DNA of 64,000 nucleotides from Paraktedonobacter carboxidivorans (GCA_041156125.1 JBEVTI010000005.1:62001-126000), one strand, 5' to 3'. Positions 9,040-18,108 are shown, counted from the first letter of the stretch. Notes: generated from the letters alone by a model not told the origin. A program made the numbers and translations.

Positions 9040-9885
9040 ATGAAATGCTCTGCACATATGCTTGACTTTGGCTATTATGGACCAGATAGTGTAACCTGGA
9101 AAGTTGATAGCGAATGGGCTGTTTTGCTGGGAGGCACGCGAGCTGTACTAATGCAAATTGCCCATCCTCTGGTCGCGTTGGGAGTTAGTGACCACAGCAG
9201 CTATATGACTGACCCCCTTGGCAGGGCCGACCGCACTTTTGTGCTTGGTGAAAGGCTGACCTTTGGCTCAGCACGACTGGCGCGCCAGGCAGCCCGTAGT
9301 ATCAATCATCTCCACAAACATGTTCATGGCTTCCTGCCCACTGATGCAGGTGCCTTCGCCCACGGCACACCCTATGATGCGCGCAATCCAGAACTGCTGC
9401 TCTGGGTCCACGCAACGCTTATCGATTCGCTTTTGCTAAGCTACCAGGTCTTTGTCGGACCCCTGACACATGCTGAAGAAGAACAGTATTACCAAGAATC
9501 CAAGGCAATCGCGCGTCTGCTAGGACTCTCGGAGAAACAGATGCCACAGAGCATCGATGACCTTAAACACTATGTGGATCAGATGGTTCACAGCGACCAG
9601 CTGGCTCCTACCCTCCAGGCACGCGAACTGGCCCATCAGACGCTTTTTCCGCCGCTAACATCGAAGCTGCGCCCACTCATGCATCTCAACTTAAATATCA
9701 CAAATGCACTCTTGCCCCAACCAGTGCGCGAGATCTATAACCTGGAATGGTCTAAATCTCAGCAATCTCTATTCGAGTTGACCACGCGTTGCACGCGCAT
9801 GGCGATTCCTCGTCTGCCAGCTACACTGCGCCAGTTGCCGTTTACAAGAGAACTGATGCGCGGCGAACTACGTGAACCTGCCTGA
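9040..9885 (+). CDS. DUF2236 / MpaB-type oxygenase family protein
   Basis: A 281-residue protein matching the DUF2236 family, which includes the fungal MpaB oxygenase and the rubber-cleaving latex clearing proteins, all haem-associated where studied. Family features seen are GPDSVTWKVDSEWAVLLGGTRAVLMQ near the start, the AHPLVALGVSDHSSY block, LLWVHATLIDSLL with its conserved His, and an all-helical pattern. The usual arginines and the haem-ligand histidine region look present. It lies directly downstream of the SDR, which could act on the same substrate; that link is inferred. Convergent with a 48-codon minus-strand gene beginning 17 bp past its stop. Confidence 0.85.
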   Translation: MKCSAHMLDFGYYGPDSVTWKVDSEWAVLLGGTRAVLMQIAHPLVALGVSDHSSYMTDPLGRADRTFVLGERLTFGSARLARQAARSINHLHKHVHGFLPTDAGAFAHGTPYDARNPELLLWVHATLIDSLLLSYQVFVGPLTHAEEEQYYQESKAIARLLGLSEKQMPQSIDDLKHYVDQMVHSDQLAPTLQARELAHQTLFPPLTSKLRPLMHLNLNITNALLPQPVREIYNLEWSKSQQSLFELTTRCTRMAIPRLPATLRQLPFTRELMRGELREPA

Positions 9886-9901
9886 AAAGACTCGCGAAAA
9901 G

Positions 9902-10048
9902 CTAACGAGAAACGACACTGGAGGTAAAGAAAAACAGGACAACCAGCACACAAATAATAAAGGCGATCAGCAGACGAACTAACCAGCGAGAAACCTGTAT
10001 CCGGCGCCGTGTGGGCGCAGATGAAGAACCAACTCCGTTTGAAGACAT
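9902..10048 (-). CDS. 48-residue single-pass membrane peptide
   Basis: A short minus-strand gene: ATG at 10048, stop at 9902. A GGAG ribosome site lies 9 bp upstream of the start. The peptide has a Ser/Thr-rich head, an RRR cluster at residues 14-16, WLVR, and then a strong transmembrane helix from about 23 to 41 (LLIAFIICVLVVLFFF). The inside-positive arrangement suggests an N-in single-pass protein. It lies 17 bp beyond the DUF2236 stop and downstream of DUF971 on the same strand. No family is recognised. The ribosome site, basic-then-hydrophobic layout and compact fit support a real gene. Confidence 0.6.
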   Translation of the reverse strand: MSSNGVGSSSAPTRRRIQVSRWLVRLLIAFIICVLVVLFFFTSSVVSR

Positions 10049-10196
10049 CTATTTTTCTCCGTCATAGATCCATATGAACCATCCCTGCTCCTGGCAGGCA
10101 TCCCAGCCATCCATGCCCAGGATAAAATACACATGTTTCTGCGTATCTATACATCAGAACGAAAAATCGATGAAGAACTAACACGCCTGCTTTCTC

Positions 10197-10538
10197 TTAG
10201 TACTTTCGCGCCTGGCACTCCTCGCATTCACAACTGGCTCTCAGCTTCTCAAATGTGTAGATACCTGTCTTGTGCCCGTCTTCCCAGGTTGGTGCAAGGG
10301 CGTAACGTCCTACAGGCTCTAAATTGACTAGTGTAGTCTCTTCAAGACTCAAACTCTTTTTACTGGCAAGCATACCCGGCTGGCCTCCCTCGCCTGCACA
10401 CCAGGCACAGGGACAATTCCAACGTAATGCTTCCCAGTCGTGAATGCTCTCGTGTCCATCACTCCAACTAAGAATAAGCTGGCGCGGCTCCTCTTCTAGT
10501 AGAAATGAGATCGGAACGGGATGGTCATACTGCGACAT
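10197..10538 (-). CDS. DUF971 (gamma-butyrobetaine hydroxylase-like N-terminal domain) protein
   Basis: A 113-residue protein matching the DUF971 domain throughout. Diagnostic motifs are LRWNCPCAWCAGE in the middle and ALAPTWEDGHKTGIYTFEKL followed by CECEECQ near the end. The two CxCxxC clusters can bind zinc or an Fe-S cluster. Related stand-alone bacterial proteins have been linked to Fe-S metabolism, and in eukaryotes the domain heads gamma-butyrobetaine hydroxylase. The role here is not clear. The frame starts at 10538 and upstream DNA to 10640 has no gene. Confidence 0.85.
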   Translation of the reverse strand: MSQYDHPVPISFLLEEEPRQLILSWSDGHESIHDWEALRWNCPCAWCAGEGGQPGMLASKKSLSLEETTLVNLEPVGRYALAPTWEDGHKTGIYTFEKLRASCECEECQARKY

Positions 10539-10976
10539 TGATGTTTCCTTTTATGTCAAGTATAGAATCGTTGCTTTCTTCTGGCCAATCAGCCCGCTTA
10601 TACAAGCCAAGAGGCATTTCCATTATAGCACTTGTTAGCCTTTAAAGTGCAGTGACCGTCACAATTGTTGATTCTACCACTGACTGCTATCATATCTCAT
10701 CTACTCAGGGCAGAACCAGGAGAGTTCTCCCAGATTTTGCAAAATCAAGCATGATTTGCAGAACTTTTTTAGGCGTTGACACGCAAGAAGAGCACACCAC
10801 TGTCGGCATAGTTCAGGGTCACTACAGAGTTACCTGTACGAAAGTATCTCCGTTTGATATGATAGAACTATAGTTGCATTTATTTTGGGGCAGACTGTAG
10901 TTATATTTTCTAATGGTTTATAACAAAAAAAACTGGGATAGCTTCGAGAATTGCCCAGATATTAAGAGGCTGAAAA

Positions 10977-12668
10977 ATGGTAGAACTCTGGATTATTATC
11001 GTGATACTCTGTCTGCTCATTGCTACAGGCAGTACCCTACTTGCGCTACGCCTCCAAAATCGTTCGCTTGATAAAGTGCGCCAGGAGCGCGAGGCATGGC
11101 AACAAGCTCAGGAAGGCCGTCAGCGAACATGGGAAGTTCGACAAGGCAAACATATTTTAGACGCTGAAAAGAAACTGGCTGACCAGGTAAAAGAGGCACG
11201 CGGCGAGTGGCGGGACTGGGATGCTCAGTTGCAACAGAAGCACCAGGAGTGGCGTGAAGATGTAGATTTCGAGAAAGAATTGAAGCGTCTGCCACACATT
11301 GAAGAATTAGAATTGGCCCATGGTACAGCACATAGGCGCCTGCAACCAAAGGGCTGGCAGCCCGCAATGCTCTTCAAAGCTGATTTACAAGAGCGTGATC
11401 TCTCTTATCGCTACATGGAACGCGCTGATTTGCGCGAGGCACAACTCAGCAAGGCCAACCTTTACATGGCTGATTTGACTGGCGCCTGCCTGAACGGTGC
11501 TAATCTCCCACAAGCTAACCTGATTAGCGCCAATCTCTCTGGCGCCGATTTACGCGGTGCCGATCTCTCCGGCGCTAATCTCCTGGTAGCGGATCTACAT
11601 AATACTGTACTACACGGCGCCAATCTAACGGGCGTGTCTAACCTCACACCTGAGCAATTGCAAACCGCTATCTATGATAGCACTACTCTCATCGATAGTT
11701 CCGTTGATATCACATTGCCACGTATTCGGAGCGTTAGGACTACACCTGCAAAACTGCTTACCGCCGCCCCCGCTGTTAGCGAGCCAACAACCGCAAATAC
11801 CAGTGAGCTAGCCCTTTCCACACAAAGCCTCAGTTCCAGCGAGTTCTGCCTGTCGGAAGCAAATGAGACCCCAGCTAGCACTGAACTGCCTCTCTCCACA
11901 CAAAACGTTAGCGAGTCTACCCTGTCGGAAGCAACTGAGATCCCAGCTAGCGCTGAACTGGTTCTCTCCACACAAAGCGTTAGCGACAGCGATCCCGCCC
12001 AGTCGGAAGCAAACGAGACCCTAGCTAACGCTGAACTGGCTCACTCCGCACAAAGCGTTAGCGACAGCGATCCCGTTCAACTGGAAGCAAACGAGACCCC
12101 AGATAATAGCTATGCGCGTGAAGATGCTGGCATACCTCTTCTCAGGGCAACTGCCAGCATTGACGAATTTGCGCCTATTACGGACAACTCTGACATATCT
12201 GTATCTATCGCAATTGATGCACCTATGGAGCTAACCACGGTCGAGGAAGGCAATTTTAACTCTCCCAGCTTAGTTGGAGAAAGCAGCGAGCAGCTTGTAG
12301 AAAGCACCAAAATTGCGACTAGCGAAACCAACCAGAAGAGCAATAGTGCCAGAAAACGCTCAAGTAAAGCAAAGCAGACTATACCTGTTAGCTCTGAGCA
12401 AACGTTTGTTAACAAACAAGAGGAAAGCGCTGAGCAAGCAGACGAGTCGCAGTTGCCTCTTATCGACCAGGAGGAAGCTGATGCAGGAGAGCTGCCCTCC
12501 AGCAAAATTATTCAATGGCAGGCTCGCACAATCAAAACCCGGCCACTCGCGGGTGCCGGTGAACAGAACAAAGATGACCAATTAGCAAAGAAGCGTGGAA
12601 ACAACCGACCTACCGGTTTTCCCACGCCTGCAAACGATGATGCGGGTCAGCAAGCGCAAGCTAATTAA
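10977..12668 (+). CDS. Membrane-anchored coiled-coil/pentapeptide-repeat protein with tandem Ser/Glu-rich repeats
   Basis: A 563-residue modular protein. Residues 3-25 form a transmembrane anchor (ELWIIIVILCLLIATGSTLL). Residues 30-110 are charged and coiled-coil-like. About residues 125-220 form a pentapeptide-repeat helix (ANLYMADLTGACLNGANL and similar A[DN]Lxx units). Residues 278-375 are four tandem copies of a ~26-residue Ser/Thr/Glu-rich unit that starts LxLSTQSVS and ends ANETPA. The C-terminus is rich in Lys, Ser and Gln. Pentapeptide helices act as rigid scaffolds or DNA mimics; the rest looks like a flexible spacer. The start follows an AAGAGG-type ribosome site. A good terminator follows at 12700. 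Confidence 0.85.
   Translation: MVELWIIIVILCLLIATGSTLLALRLQNRSLDKVRQEREAWQQAQEGRQRTWEVRQGKHILDAEKKLADQVKEARGEWRDWDAQLQQKHQEWREDVDFEKELKRLPHIEELELAHGTAHRRLQPKGWQPAMLFKADLQERDLSYRYMERADLREAQLSKANLYMADLTGACLNGANLPQANLISANLSGADLRGADLSGANLLVADLHNTVLHGANLTGVSNLTPEQLQTAIYDSTTLIDSSVDITLPRIRSVRTTPAKLLTAAPAVSEPTTANTSELALSTQSLSSSEFCLSEANETPASTELPLSTQNVSESTLSEATEIPASAELVLSTQSVSDSDPAQSEANETLANAELAHSAQSVSDSDPVQLEANETPDNSYAREDAGIPLLRATASIDEFAPITDNSDISVSIAIDAPMELTTVEEGNFNSPSLVGESSEQLVESTKIATSETNQKSNSARKRSSKAKQTIPVSSEQTFVNKQEESAEQADESQLPLIDQEEADAGELPSSKIIQWQARTIKTRPLAGAGEQNKDDQLAKKRGNNRPTGFPTPANDDAGQQAQAN
11808..12110 (+). repeat. Four in-frame tandem repeats (72-78 bp) inside the pentapeptide gene
   Basis: Units begin at about 11808, 11886, 11958 and 12036, giving periods of 78, 72 and 78 bp. 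Each encodes about 26 residues with the pattern LxLSTQ-VSxS-SEAxETPAxxE. The last two copies are the most alike (shared AGCGTTAGCGACAGCGAT), suggesting the most recent duplication is at the 3' side. Confidence 0.8.
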
Positions 12669-12699
12669 ACGTATCCAAAGGCCCTTTCTATCTATTAGG

Positions 12700-12742
12700 A
12701 ACCGCCGGCAACTCCGTTTCCAGACGAAGCCCGGCGGTTTTG
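12700..12742 (+). terminator. Intrinsic terminator after the pentapeptide gene
   Basis: A GC-rich 9-bp stem (12700-12708 with 12731-12739) is followed by TTTTGC on the plus strand, 32 bp after the stop codon. The remainder of 12743-13052 holds no gene that I can see. Confidence 0.8.
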
Positions 12743-13052
12743 CATAAAACCTGGCCTGTGCCTGGTTGCCCTCCAGAAGAGGATAGCGTACAATAGAAGG
12801 CAGTTCAAACGAGCGTTAAGTGGCGAACAAATCAGTTGCTCTAGCGCTCCTGAAAACCCTAAAAGGACCGGTCAGCGTTATCATCGCATCATAATCACAG
12901 AGTTTCCAGAACAGTGGAATCACAAACAAAGAGTCAGGTCATCACAGGCCATGGTCTCCTATCTCGCAGCCAGGGACGCTATCTACCTGGCGTCATAGCA
13001 CCTGGACAACGGAGCGGTGTGGGGAAAATATAAAAACGCGAAGGAGTTTTTT

Positions 13053-13817
13053 ATGGTAGAACCATCTACATCACTGGCAGGAAAAGTCGCTCTGGTTACT
13101 GGCAGTAGCCAGGGTATTGGACGCGCTACAGCGGAGCGCCTGGCGCTGGCGGGAGCTGATATCGTCATTAATTATCGCAGCAATGCTGGAGCCGCCGAAG
13201 AAGCTAAAGCCAGCATTGAGTCTCTTGGTAGGCGTTGTATTTCCATACAAGCTGACGTGAGCAAAGAAGCGGAGGTCACACGCCTCTTTGCGCTGGCTAC
13301 CGAGCAGCTAGGCCCGGTAACCATTCTCGTTAATAACGCTGGTACTACGCGAGATAAACTAATTCTACAAATGTCCCTGGCAGATTTTACCTTTATTTTG
13401 GAGACAAATCTGCACTCGGCTTTTCTCTGCACCAAAGCCGCGCTACGCAGTATGATGCGAGCACGTTGGGGACGTATCGTGAATGTCTCTTCAGTCGCAG
13501 GTTTGCTGGGCAATGCCGGTCAGGCTAACTATAGCGCCTCTAAATCAGGGATGATTACTCTGACGCTGAGCACCGCACGCGAAATGGCCAGTCGCAATAT
13601 TACCGCAAACGCGGTCGCACCCGGCTTTATTCCAACGGAACTTACCTCAAATCTGACTGAGCAACAAAAAAAAGCGATGCTGGACATCACTCCGCTCGCC
13701 CGCTTCGGTACGCCCGAAGAGGTAGCCGCAACGATAGCTTTCCTCTGTTCATCAGAGGCAGGCTATATCACTGGACAGGTCATCCGCGTTGATGGCGGCA
13801 TGGCCATGCACGTCTAA
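13053..13817 (+). CDS. fabG: 3-oxoacyl-ACP reductase, FabG type
   Basis: Reduces 3-oxoacyl-ACP with NADPH in fatty acid elongation, or acts similarly on 3-oxoacyl-CoA. The frame is open from 13017, but AAGGAG at 13041-13045 places the start at the ATG 13053, giving 254 residues, typical for FabG. Motifs are TGSSQGIG, INYRSN (NADPH-preferring, Arg after beta-2), NNAGTTRDKLILQM (very FabG-like), the catalytic S of NVSSVAG, YSASK, and the C-terminal YITGQVIRVDGGM. No other fatty acid genes are adjacent, so a paralogue with a secondary role is possible. A hairpin follows at 13854. Confidence 0.9.
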   Translation: MVEPSTSLAGKVALVTGSSQGIGRATAERLALAGADIVINYRSNAGAAEEAKASIESLGRRCISIQADVSKEAEVTRLFALATEQLGPVTILVNNAGTTRDKLILQMSLADFTFILETNLHSAFLCTKAALRSMMRARWGRIVNVSSVAGLLGNAGQANYSASKSGMITLTLSTAREMASRNITANAVAPGFIPTELTSNLTEQQKKAMLDITPLARFGTPEEVAATIAFLCSSEAGYITGQVIRVDGGMAMHV

Positions 13818-13853
13818 ACGCCATATACCAGCTGATTTCTCTCACATCGCCAG

Positions 13854-13889
13854 AGAAGCAAACGGTTCTGACGGGTCTCGTTTGCTTCT
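13854..13889 (+). terminator. Hairpin after fabG
   Basis: Perfect 11-bp arms (13854-13864, 13879-13889) with a 14-nt loop lie 36 bp after the fabG stop and are followed by TCTGTTATG. A moderate terminator candidate. The rest of the gap up to the methyltransferase is AT-rich with no gene. Confidence 0.6.
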
Positions 13890-14097
13890 TCTGTTATGCT
13901 GATTACAGAGCACGCTGCCCGGTCAAGACGGCACAGGCGCCTTTTTTTCTCCTGGTTGGTAGAGATATTGTAGTAAAAAAATGGTGCCTATGTCAGAAAT
14001 GTGAAACAAAATCCAGCCAATTTTTCTCTAAGTCTTTTAAGCCAGAGAAATAGTGTCGAACCCTGGTACGAAAATATCATTGCAGGAGATGGCTTCT

Positions 14098-14952
14098 ATG
14101 CTCATTGAAACCGACGAAACCGATAAATTTAATTTTGAGCCATTCACAGCCCATGCATTCTATACAAAGGTCAACCGCTCACTTGTACGTCAGGCGTTGG
14201 CCCACTTCGAAACTCGACCGACCGACAAGCCTTTAACCGTCGTTGATATGGCGTGCGGCACCGGTGCGGTAACGCGCCTGATCGCGGAAGAACTTAAGCG
14301 CCAGGGGCGCGAGGCACATATTGTCGGCGTCGATCCATCCGCGGAGGCGGTACGCCTGGCCCAAAAAAGCATGGAAGAGATCAACGCTAAAGCAGAGTTT
14401 ATCCAGGGTGACACAGAAGATCTTGCCCGCTTGATCCAGAATGCCGATGCCGCATTTTTTTGCAATGCCATCCACCTGGTTCCTGATAAACGAGCCGCTT
14501 TCCAGTTGATGGCCAGCCTACTAGCTCCCGGCGGCATCTTCGCCTGCAATAGCGCTTTCTATAATGGCGCCTATATTGAAGGCACAGAGCGCTTCTATCG
14601 CCTCTGGACTCGCCGCGCCATTGGCTGGCTGCGCAAAGAACATCCCGAAGCCCATGTCTCGCGCGAAAGCAAAACTATGGCGATGCAATGGATTGACGCT
14701 GACGACTACATTCACCTTCTGAATGAGAGCGGCTTCTCCAGCGTTGATGTACTCCAGGAAGAAGCGATTATGACTGTTGAGTCTTACCACGATATCGGCC
14801 AGTACTGGCTCTTTATCGAAGGTGCCCTGCCTGGCGTTCCTCTGGCTCTAGGAGCCGAGGCACTTGGCACAACTGTCTACCAGGTTGGCAAAGAACTCAA
14901 TTTGACCGATATTCCACGCAACTGGCTACAACTGATTGCACATAAAGCCTAA
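14098..14952 (+). CDS. Class I SAM-dependent methyltransferase
   Basis: A 284-residue methyltransferase with the Rossmann motif I VVDMACGTGAVTRL, the acidic loop GVDPSAEAVRLAQ and AEFIQGDTEDL as motifs II and III. A post-core LAPGGIFACNSAF strand follows. The frame is open from a GTG at 14053. I place the start at the ATG 14098 because AGGAG (14084-14088) lies 9 bp before it, while the GTG has no ribosome site. The C-terminal ~120 residues probably form the substrate domain and are not recognised. The substrate is unknown. Confidence 0.8.
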   Translation: MLIETDETDKFNFEPFTAHAFYTKVNRSLVRQALAHFETRPTDKPLTVVDMACGTGAVTRLIAEELKRQGREAHIVGVDPSAEAVRLAQKSMEEINAKAEFIQGDTEDLARLIQNADAAFFCNAIHLVPDKRAAFQLMASLLAPGGIFACNSAFYNGAYIEGTERFYRLWTRRAIGWLRKEHPEAHVSRESKTMAMQWIDADDYIHLLNESGFSSVDVLQEEAIMTVESYHDIGQYWLFIEGALPGVPLALGAEALGTTVYQVGKELNLTDIPRNWLQLIAHKA

Positions 14953-15014
14953 AAATAACGACCATAAAGTATCCTATGAGAGGTTTTTTCAATGTAGGTC
15001 ACCTGGTGCAACTA

Positions 15015-15043
15015 TTGCATTTATGCAAACGTTGTGCTACAAT
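15015..15043 (+). promoter_or_regulatory. Promoter with palindrome over the -35 for the HTH-GAF gene
   Basis: The -35 TTGCAT (15015-15020) and -10 TACAAT (15038-15043) are separated by 17 bp. The -35 is half of a palindrome TTGCAT-TT-ATGCAA (15015-15028), a likely operator, perhaps for the product of the gene itself. Confidence 0.6.
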
Positions 15044-15117
15044 ACTTTATGTTTTGATAAAAGTATAAGAATAGGGTGATTGTAGATCATCCGCTTCCTT
15101 TAACAGAGATATAGTAG

Positions 15118-16083
15118 ATGCTTGAAAAAGAACCAAGGGACTGGCGTGAGCTACTTGGATGGATCGCGAACGATCCGGCGGGTATGCAACGGCTTGTGCA
15201 GAGTCTGGGTGTACGCGACATCACTATCAGACGTTGGGTCAAAAAAGAGTCAGATCCGCGTCCACAAAATCTTCGCCGTTTGCTCATTGCCCTACCAGAG
15301 TACCGCGAACGTTTTATTGAGTTGATTCCTCTAGAATTCGAGGATTTCGCTGATTTCACTCTCGATGATCCCCATCAGGAGATCCCGCCTAAATTTTATA
15401 CTCAGATTTTTCAGATGCGTGGCTCAATTAGCCCAACTCAGCTCTTCTGGTCACTGGCAAATACCGTGCTGAGTCAAGCCCTCAACCAGCTAGACCCGGA
15501 AAACCTGGGTATGGCGATTACGGTAGTCAAGTGCATGATTACCAGCCGTGATGAGCGAAAAATCCTCAGTCTTCGGCAGAGCGTAGGTCAGGCCACTGCG
15601 CCCTGGCCAGGTAATCTAGAACAAACAGCTATGTTTTTGGGAGCCGAATCGCTGGCTGGATATGTTGTCTCAACCTGCCATCCCTCTGAGGTACAAAACT
15701 ACAAAGCCGATAACGAAGCGCTACCAGGACATCAGTTCGATCAGGAAGCAAGCGCCGCTGCTCATCCTATTCTTTACGCGGGACGAGTCGCTGGCTGCCT
15801 GCTGGTTTCCAGCACCGAACCTGATTATTTTCTCCTGCCGGGACGCCTGAATCTGGTCTCCGATTACGCTTATCTGATCTCTCTTGCTTTCGCGCCAGAA
15901 GATTTTGTCGATCCCGCGCGCATCGAACTGCGCATTATGCCTCCTCATTTTGAGCAACGCCGCTTTTTTCTGACTTTTCGCAAACGTATGACTGAGGCCC
16001 GGCTTAAACTATATGGACAACACCACGTAGACGCGGAACAATACGTCTGGGAGGGCTTGGAAAAGGATATCCTCGATCTGTAA
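15118..16083 (+). CDS. HTH-type regulator with GAF-like sensor domain
   Basis: A 321-residue protein. Residues 1-65 look like a helix-turn-helix (WRELLGWIANDPAGMQRLVQSLG, then TIRRWVKKESDPRPQNLRRLL), similar to the DNA-binding heads of one-component regulators. Residues ~105-270 resemble a GAF domain, with AHPILYAGRVAGCLLVSS as a typical core strand pair. The C-terminus is a charged helix ending EGLEKDILDL. The promoter at 15015 contains a palindrome, which suits autoregulation. It precedes the lectin-fold gene by 53 bp on the same strand, so the pair may be one unit. The ligand is unknown. Confidence 0.65.
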   Translation: MLEKEPRDWRELLGWIANDPAGMQRLVQSLGVRDITIRRWVKKESDPRPQNLRRLLIALPEYRERFIELIPLEFEDFADFTLDDPHQEIPPKFYTQIFQMRGSISPTQLFWSLANTVLSQALNQLDPENLGMAITVVKCMITSRDERKILSLRQSVGQATAPWPGNLEQTAMFLGAESLAGYVVSTCHPSEVQNYKADNEALPGHQFDQEASAAAHPILYAGRVAGCLLVSSTEPDYFLLPGRLNLVSDYAYLISLAFAPEDFVDPARIELRIMPPHFEQRRFFLTFRKRMTEARLKLYGQHHVDAEQYVWEGLEKDILDL

Positions 16084-16136
16084 TCTGCGCGCATGGCTGG
16101 CTGGCTGCCTATTGCCAACGAGAATGTTATACGCTT

Positions 16137-16937
16137 ATGCTTGAAGATTTTCGCCAACCATTGAGCAAACGCTGGACGCAGACAACCATCGGTGGAGGAG
16201 CGCTAACCAGTGAAGATGCTATTCTGCGCCTGAGCCTCGCGGAGACCCTGGCAGACCACTATAGCGATGCCCAGATTGACGATTATGGCAAACTGGCGCG
16301 TGTGAATTTCCCCTGGCGCCCACCACTGCGCATGGAGGTTGAGGCCCGCGCGTCCCTGCCAGCCGCTGATACAAACAGCACTACGGCAAGCGCTGTTCTG
16401 CGCGGAACCGCTGGTTTTGGCTTCTGGAATTACCCCTTTTCGGTACGGGGAGATATCTTGATGCTACCAGAAGCGGTCTGGTTTTTCTATGCTTCCCCTC
16501 CCTCAAACATGGCTCTGGTTCCAGGACTACCTGGCTGGGGCTGGAAAGCTCAGGTCGTTCACGCTATGCGACCAGGCGCGCTACTCTCGACACCACCTAT
16601 GGTCTTGAGCACGGCACTGGCTGTTCTCAGCGGCAAGACTGCTCCTGCCGCGCGCTGGATGCAACGTCTGAGCGGCGCACACGAGGCTCTCTTGCAGACT
16701 GAGTTGACCACCTGGCATCGCTATACCCTCGAATGGCACGCGCAGGAGGCTCTTTTCTCCGTTGACGGAGAGCTGGTCCTGCGCGCACCCAATCCACCTG
16801 TGCGCCCACTCGGCTTTGTCGCCTGGCTCGACAACCAGTTCGCGGTTGCTACACCACGCGGCGTGCTACGCTTCGGTTCTGTCAAGACTGGAGCGCAATG
16901 GTGCGAGATTTCCCAACTGCGCATTGAGTCGCTTTAG
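16137..16937 (+). CDS. Concanavalin-A-like lectin/glucanase-fold protein
   Basis: A 266-residue protein whose pattern fits a jelly-roll (LamG/GH16-like) fold. It begins LEDFRQPLSKRWTQ, then alternating strands such as RVNFPWRPPLRMEVEARA, GTAGFGFWNYPF, and the late TWHRYTLEWHAQEALFSVDGELV strand pair (a very common closing motif), followed by RPLGFVAWLDNQ. No signal peptide is visible, and the GH16 ExDxE catalytic triad is not obvious, so a binding rather than hydrolytic role is more likely. Its stop overlaps the convergent clpP stop by 4 bp. Confidence 0.65.
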   Translation: MLEDFRQPLSKRWTQTTIGGGALTSEDAILRLSLAETLADHYSDAQIDDYGKLARVNFPWRPPLRMEVEARASLPAADTNSTTASAVLRGTAGFGFWNYPFSVRGDILMLPEAVWFFYASPPSNMALVPGLPGWGWKAQVVHAMRPGALLSTPPMVLSTALAVLSGKTAPAARWMQRLSGAHEALLQTELTTWHRYTLEWHAQEALFSVDGELVLRAPNPPVRPLGFVAWLDNQFAVATPRGVLRFGSVKTGAQWCEISQLRIESL

Positions 16938-17539
16938 GATGGTTTTTCCGCTAGCACCATTACCTCATCGATCAGTCCATACTCCACAGCCTCCTGAGCA
17001 CTCATATAAAAATCGCGCTCGGTGTCCCGCCTAATACGCTCGACTGATTGGCCCGTGTGATGCGCAAGCAGACCGTTGAGCACATCGCGCGTGTGGAGAA
17101 TTTCGCGCGCGTGGATGTCAATGTCGGTGGCCTGACCAGACAGGCCACCCTGAATGAGCGGCTGATGCATATGAATGCGGGCATGCGGCAAGGCCCGCCT
17201 CATGCCCTTATCGCCTGCCATCAATAAGATTGTACCAAAACTGGCCGCGTATCCTACGCAGGTGGTGGCTATCGGACAGTTCAGGTGGCGCATGGTGTCG
17301 TAAATCGCCAGGCCAGCGTCAACCGCGCCACCATGCGAGCTAATGTAGAGATTGATCTCGCGTTCACTATTTTCCGCGGCCAGAAAGAGTAACTGGGCAA
17401 CCACCAGGCCAGCCATATTCTCCTCTATCATACCGTTGATCATGATAATGCGCTCGCGCAGAAGCCGCGAATACAGATCATAGGCGCGCTCACCACGCCC
17501 GGTTGTTTCTATCACGGTTGGAACAAGTAATGACGACAT
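16934..17539 (-). CDS. clpP: ClpP-family serine protease subunit
   Basis: The proteolytic subunit that forms barrel-shaped tetradecamers fed by Clp ATPases. The 201-residue length is typical. The triad reads S100 in GYAASFG, H125 in MHQPL and D172 in RDTERD. The substrate-binding strand ISSHGGAVDAGLAIYDTM differs from the usual INSPGG, with Ser-His in place of Ser-Pro. No Clp ATPase or tig gene is adjacent, suggesting an additional paralogue. It is downstream of the DUF4177-like gene by 50 bp on the same strand, and that pair is divergent from the XRE regulator. Confidence 0.9.
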   Translation of the reverse strand: MSSLLVPTVIETTGRGERAYDLYSRLLRERIIMINGMIEENMAGLVVAQLLFLAAENSEREINLYISSHGGAVDAGLAIYDTMRHLNCPIATTCVGYAASFGTILLMAGDKGMRRALPHARIHMHQPLIQGGLSGQATDIDIHAREILHTRDVLNGLLAHHTGQSVERIRRDTERDFYMSAQEAVEYGLIDEVMVLAEKPS

Positions 17540-17589
17540 GTCATATCTCCTTTATGCTCTTGCTCTTGTTGCTAATAAGCAAAGAGCCA

Positions 17590-17859
17590 TTATTTCTGGC
17601 GTACAAAGTAGTAATACATCCGTGAATTAGATCCTGGTGCTGGCTCTAAAACGTTCACCAGCAGCCAGCCCTCTGCTCCCAGTTCGTTTAAACGACTTTC
17701 ATCAAGCAACTCTTCCTCGCGCAGATCCACGCTCAAAACGCGATACTCCCATTGCTGCGGATTGCTCGCGACATTTTCGTAAACCATCGGTACGTGTAAG
17801 GCTGGCTGGACATCGTTTTGTCCAGAAAAACGTCCTTTGAAAATCATGTCTGCTGTCAT
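17590..17859 (-). CDS. DUF4177-like small protein
   Basis: An 89-residue protein. The frame opens at 17880, but AAGGAG (17869-17874 on the opposite strand) positions the ATG at 17859 (MTADMIFKGRF). The C-terminal half carries WEYRVLSVDL and LNELGAEGWLLVNV, the signature of DUF4177-type small domains, ending in an aromatic strand MYYYFV. The function of the family is unknown. It is likely co-transcribed with clpP and divergent from the XRE regulator. Confidence 0.65.
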   Translation of the reverse strand: MTADMIFKGRFSGQNDVQPALHVPMVYENVASNPQQWEYRVLSVDLREEELLDESRLNELGAEGWLLVNVLEPAPGSNSRMYYYFVRQK

Positions 17860-18067
17860 TAAACGCTCTCCTTTATGCATCTACTAGCGATTGTTCTTGA
17901 CCCGCTTAATTTGCCAGGCGTTGCGCAGTCTGGCATAAAACGCTGAGCGGGACTGCAAAAGACTGCACCCTTTGCCGGAGCACAGGGCCTCGTCGCAAAA
18001 ACCTCTCTCTCCTCTTTTGTTGGCGGAGTGGGATTTCACAACTGCCCCGTTATCTTTGCTCTTCCTC

Positions 18068-18096
18068 TTGAATATATCACGCTATTAGCTTATAAT
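18068..18096 (+). promoter_or_regulatory. Sigma-70 promoter of the XRE regulator
   Basis: TTGAAT (18068-18073), 17-bp spacer, consensus TATAAT (18091-18096). The expected start of transcription is near 18103, just before the first operator. Confidence 0.8.
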
Positions 18097-18108
18097 TACA
18101 GATAAAAT

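Noticed and set aside
10652..10873. 73-codon plus-strand ORF in the 10539-10976 gap
   Set aside because: No ribosome site, odd composition and no motif; the gap looks regulatory or empty.
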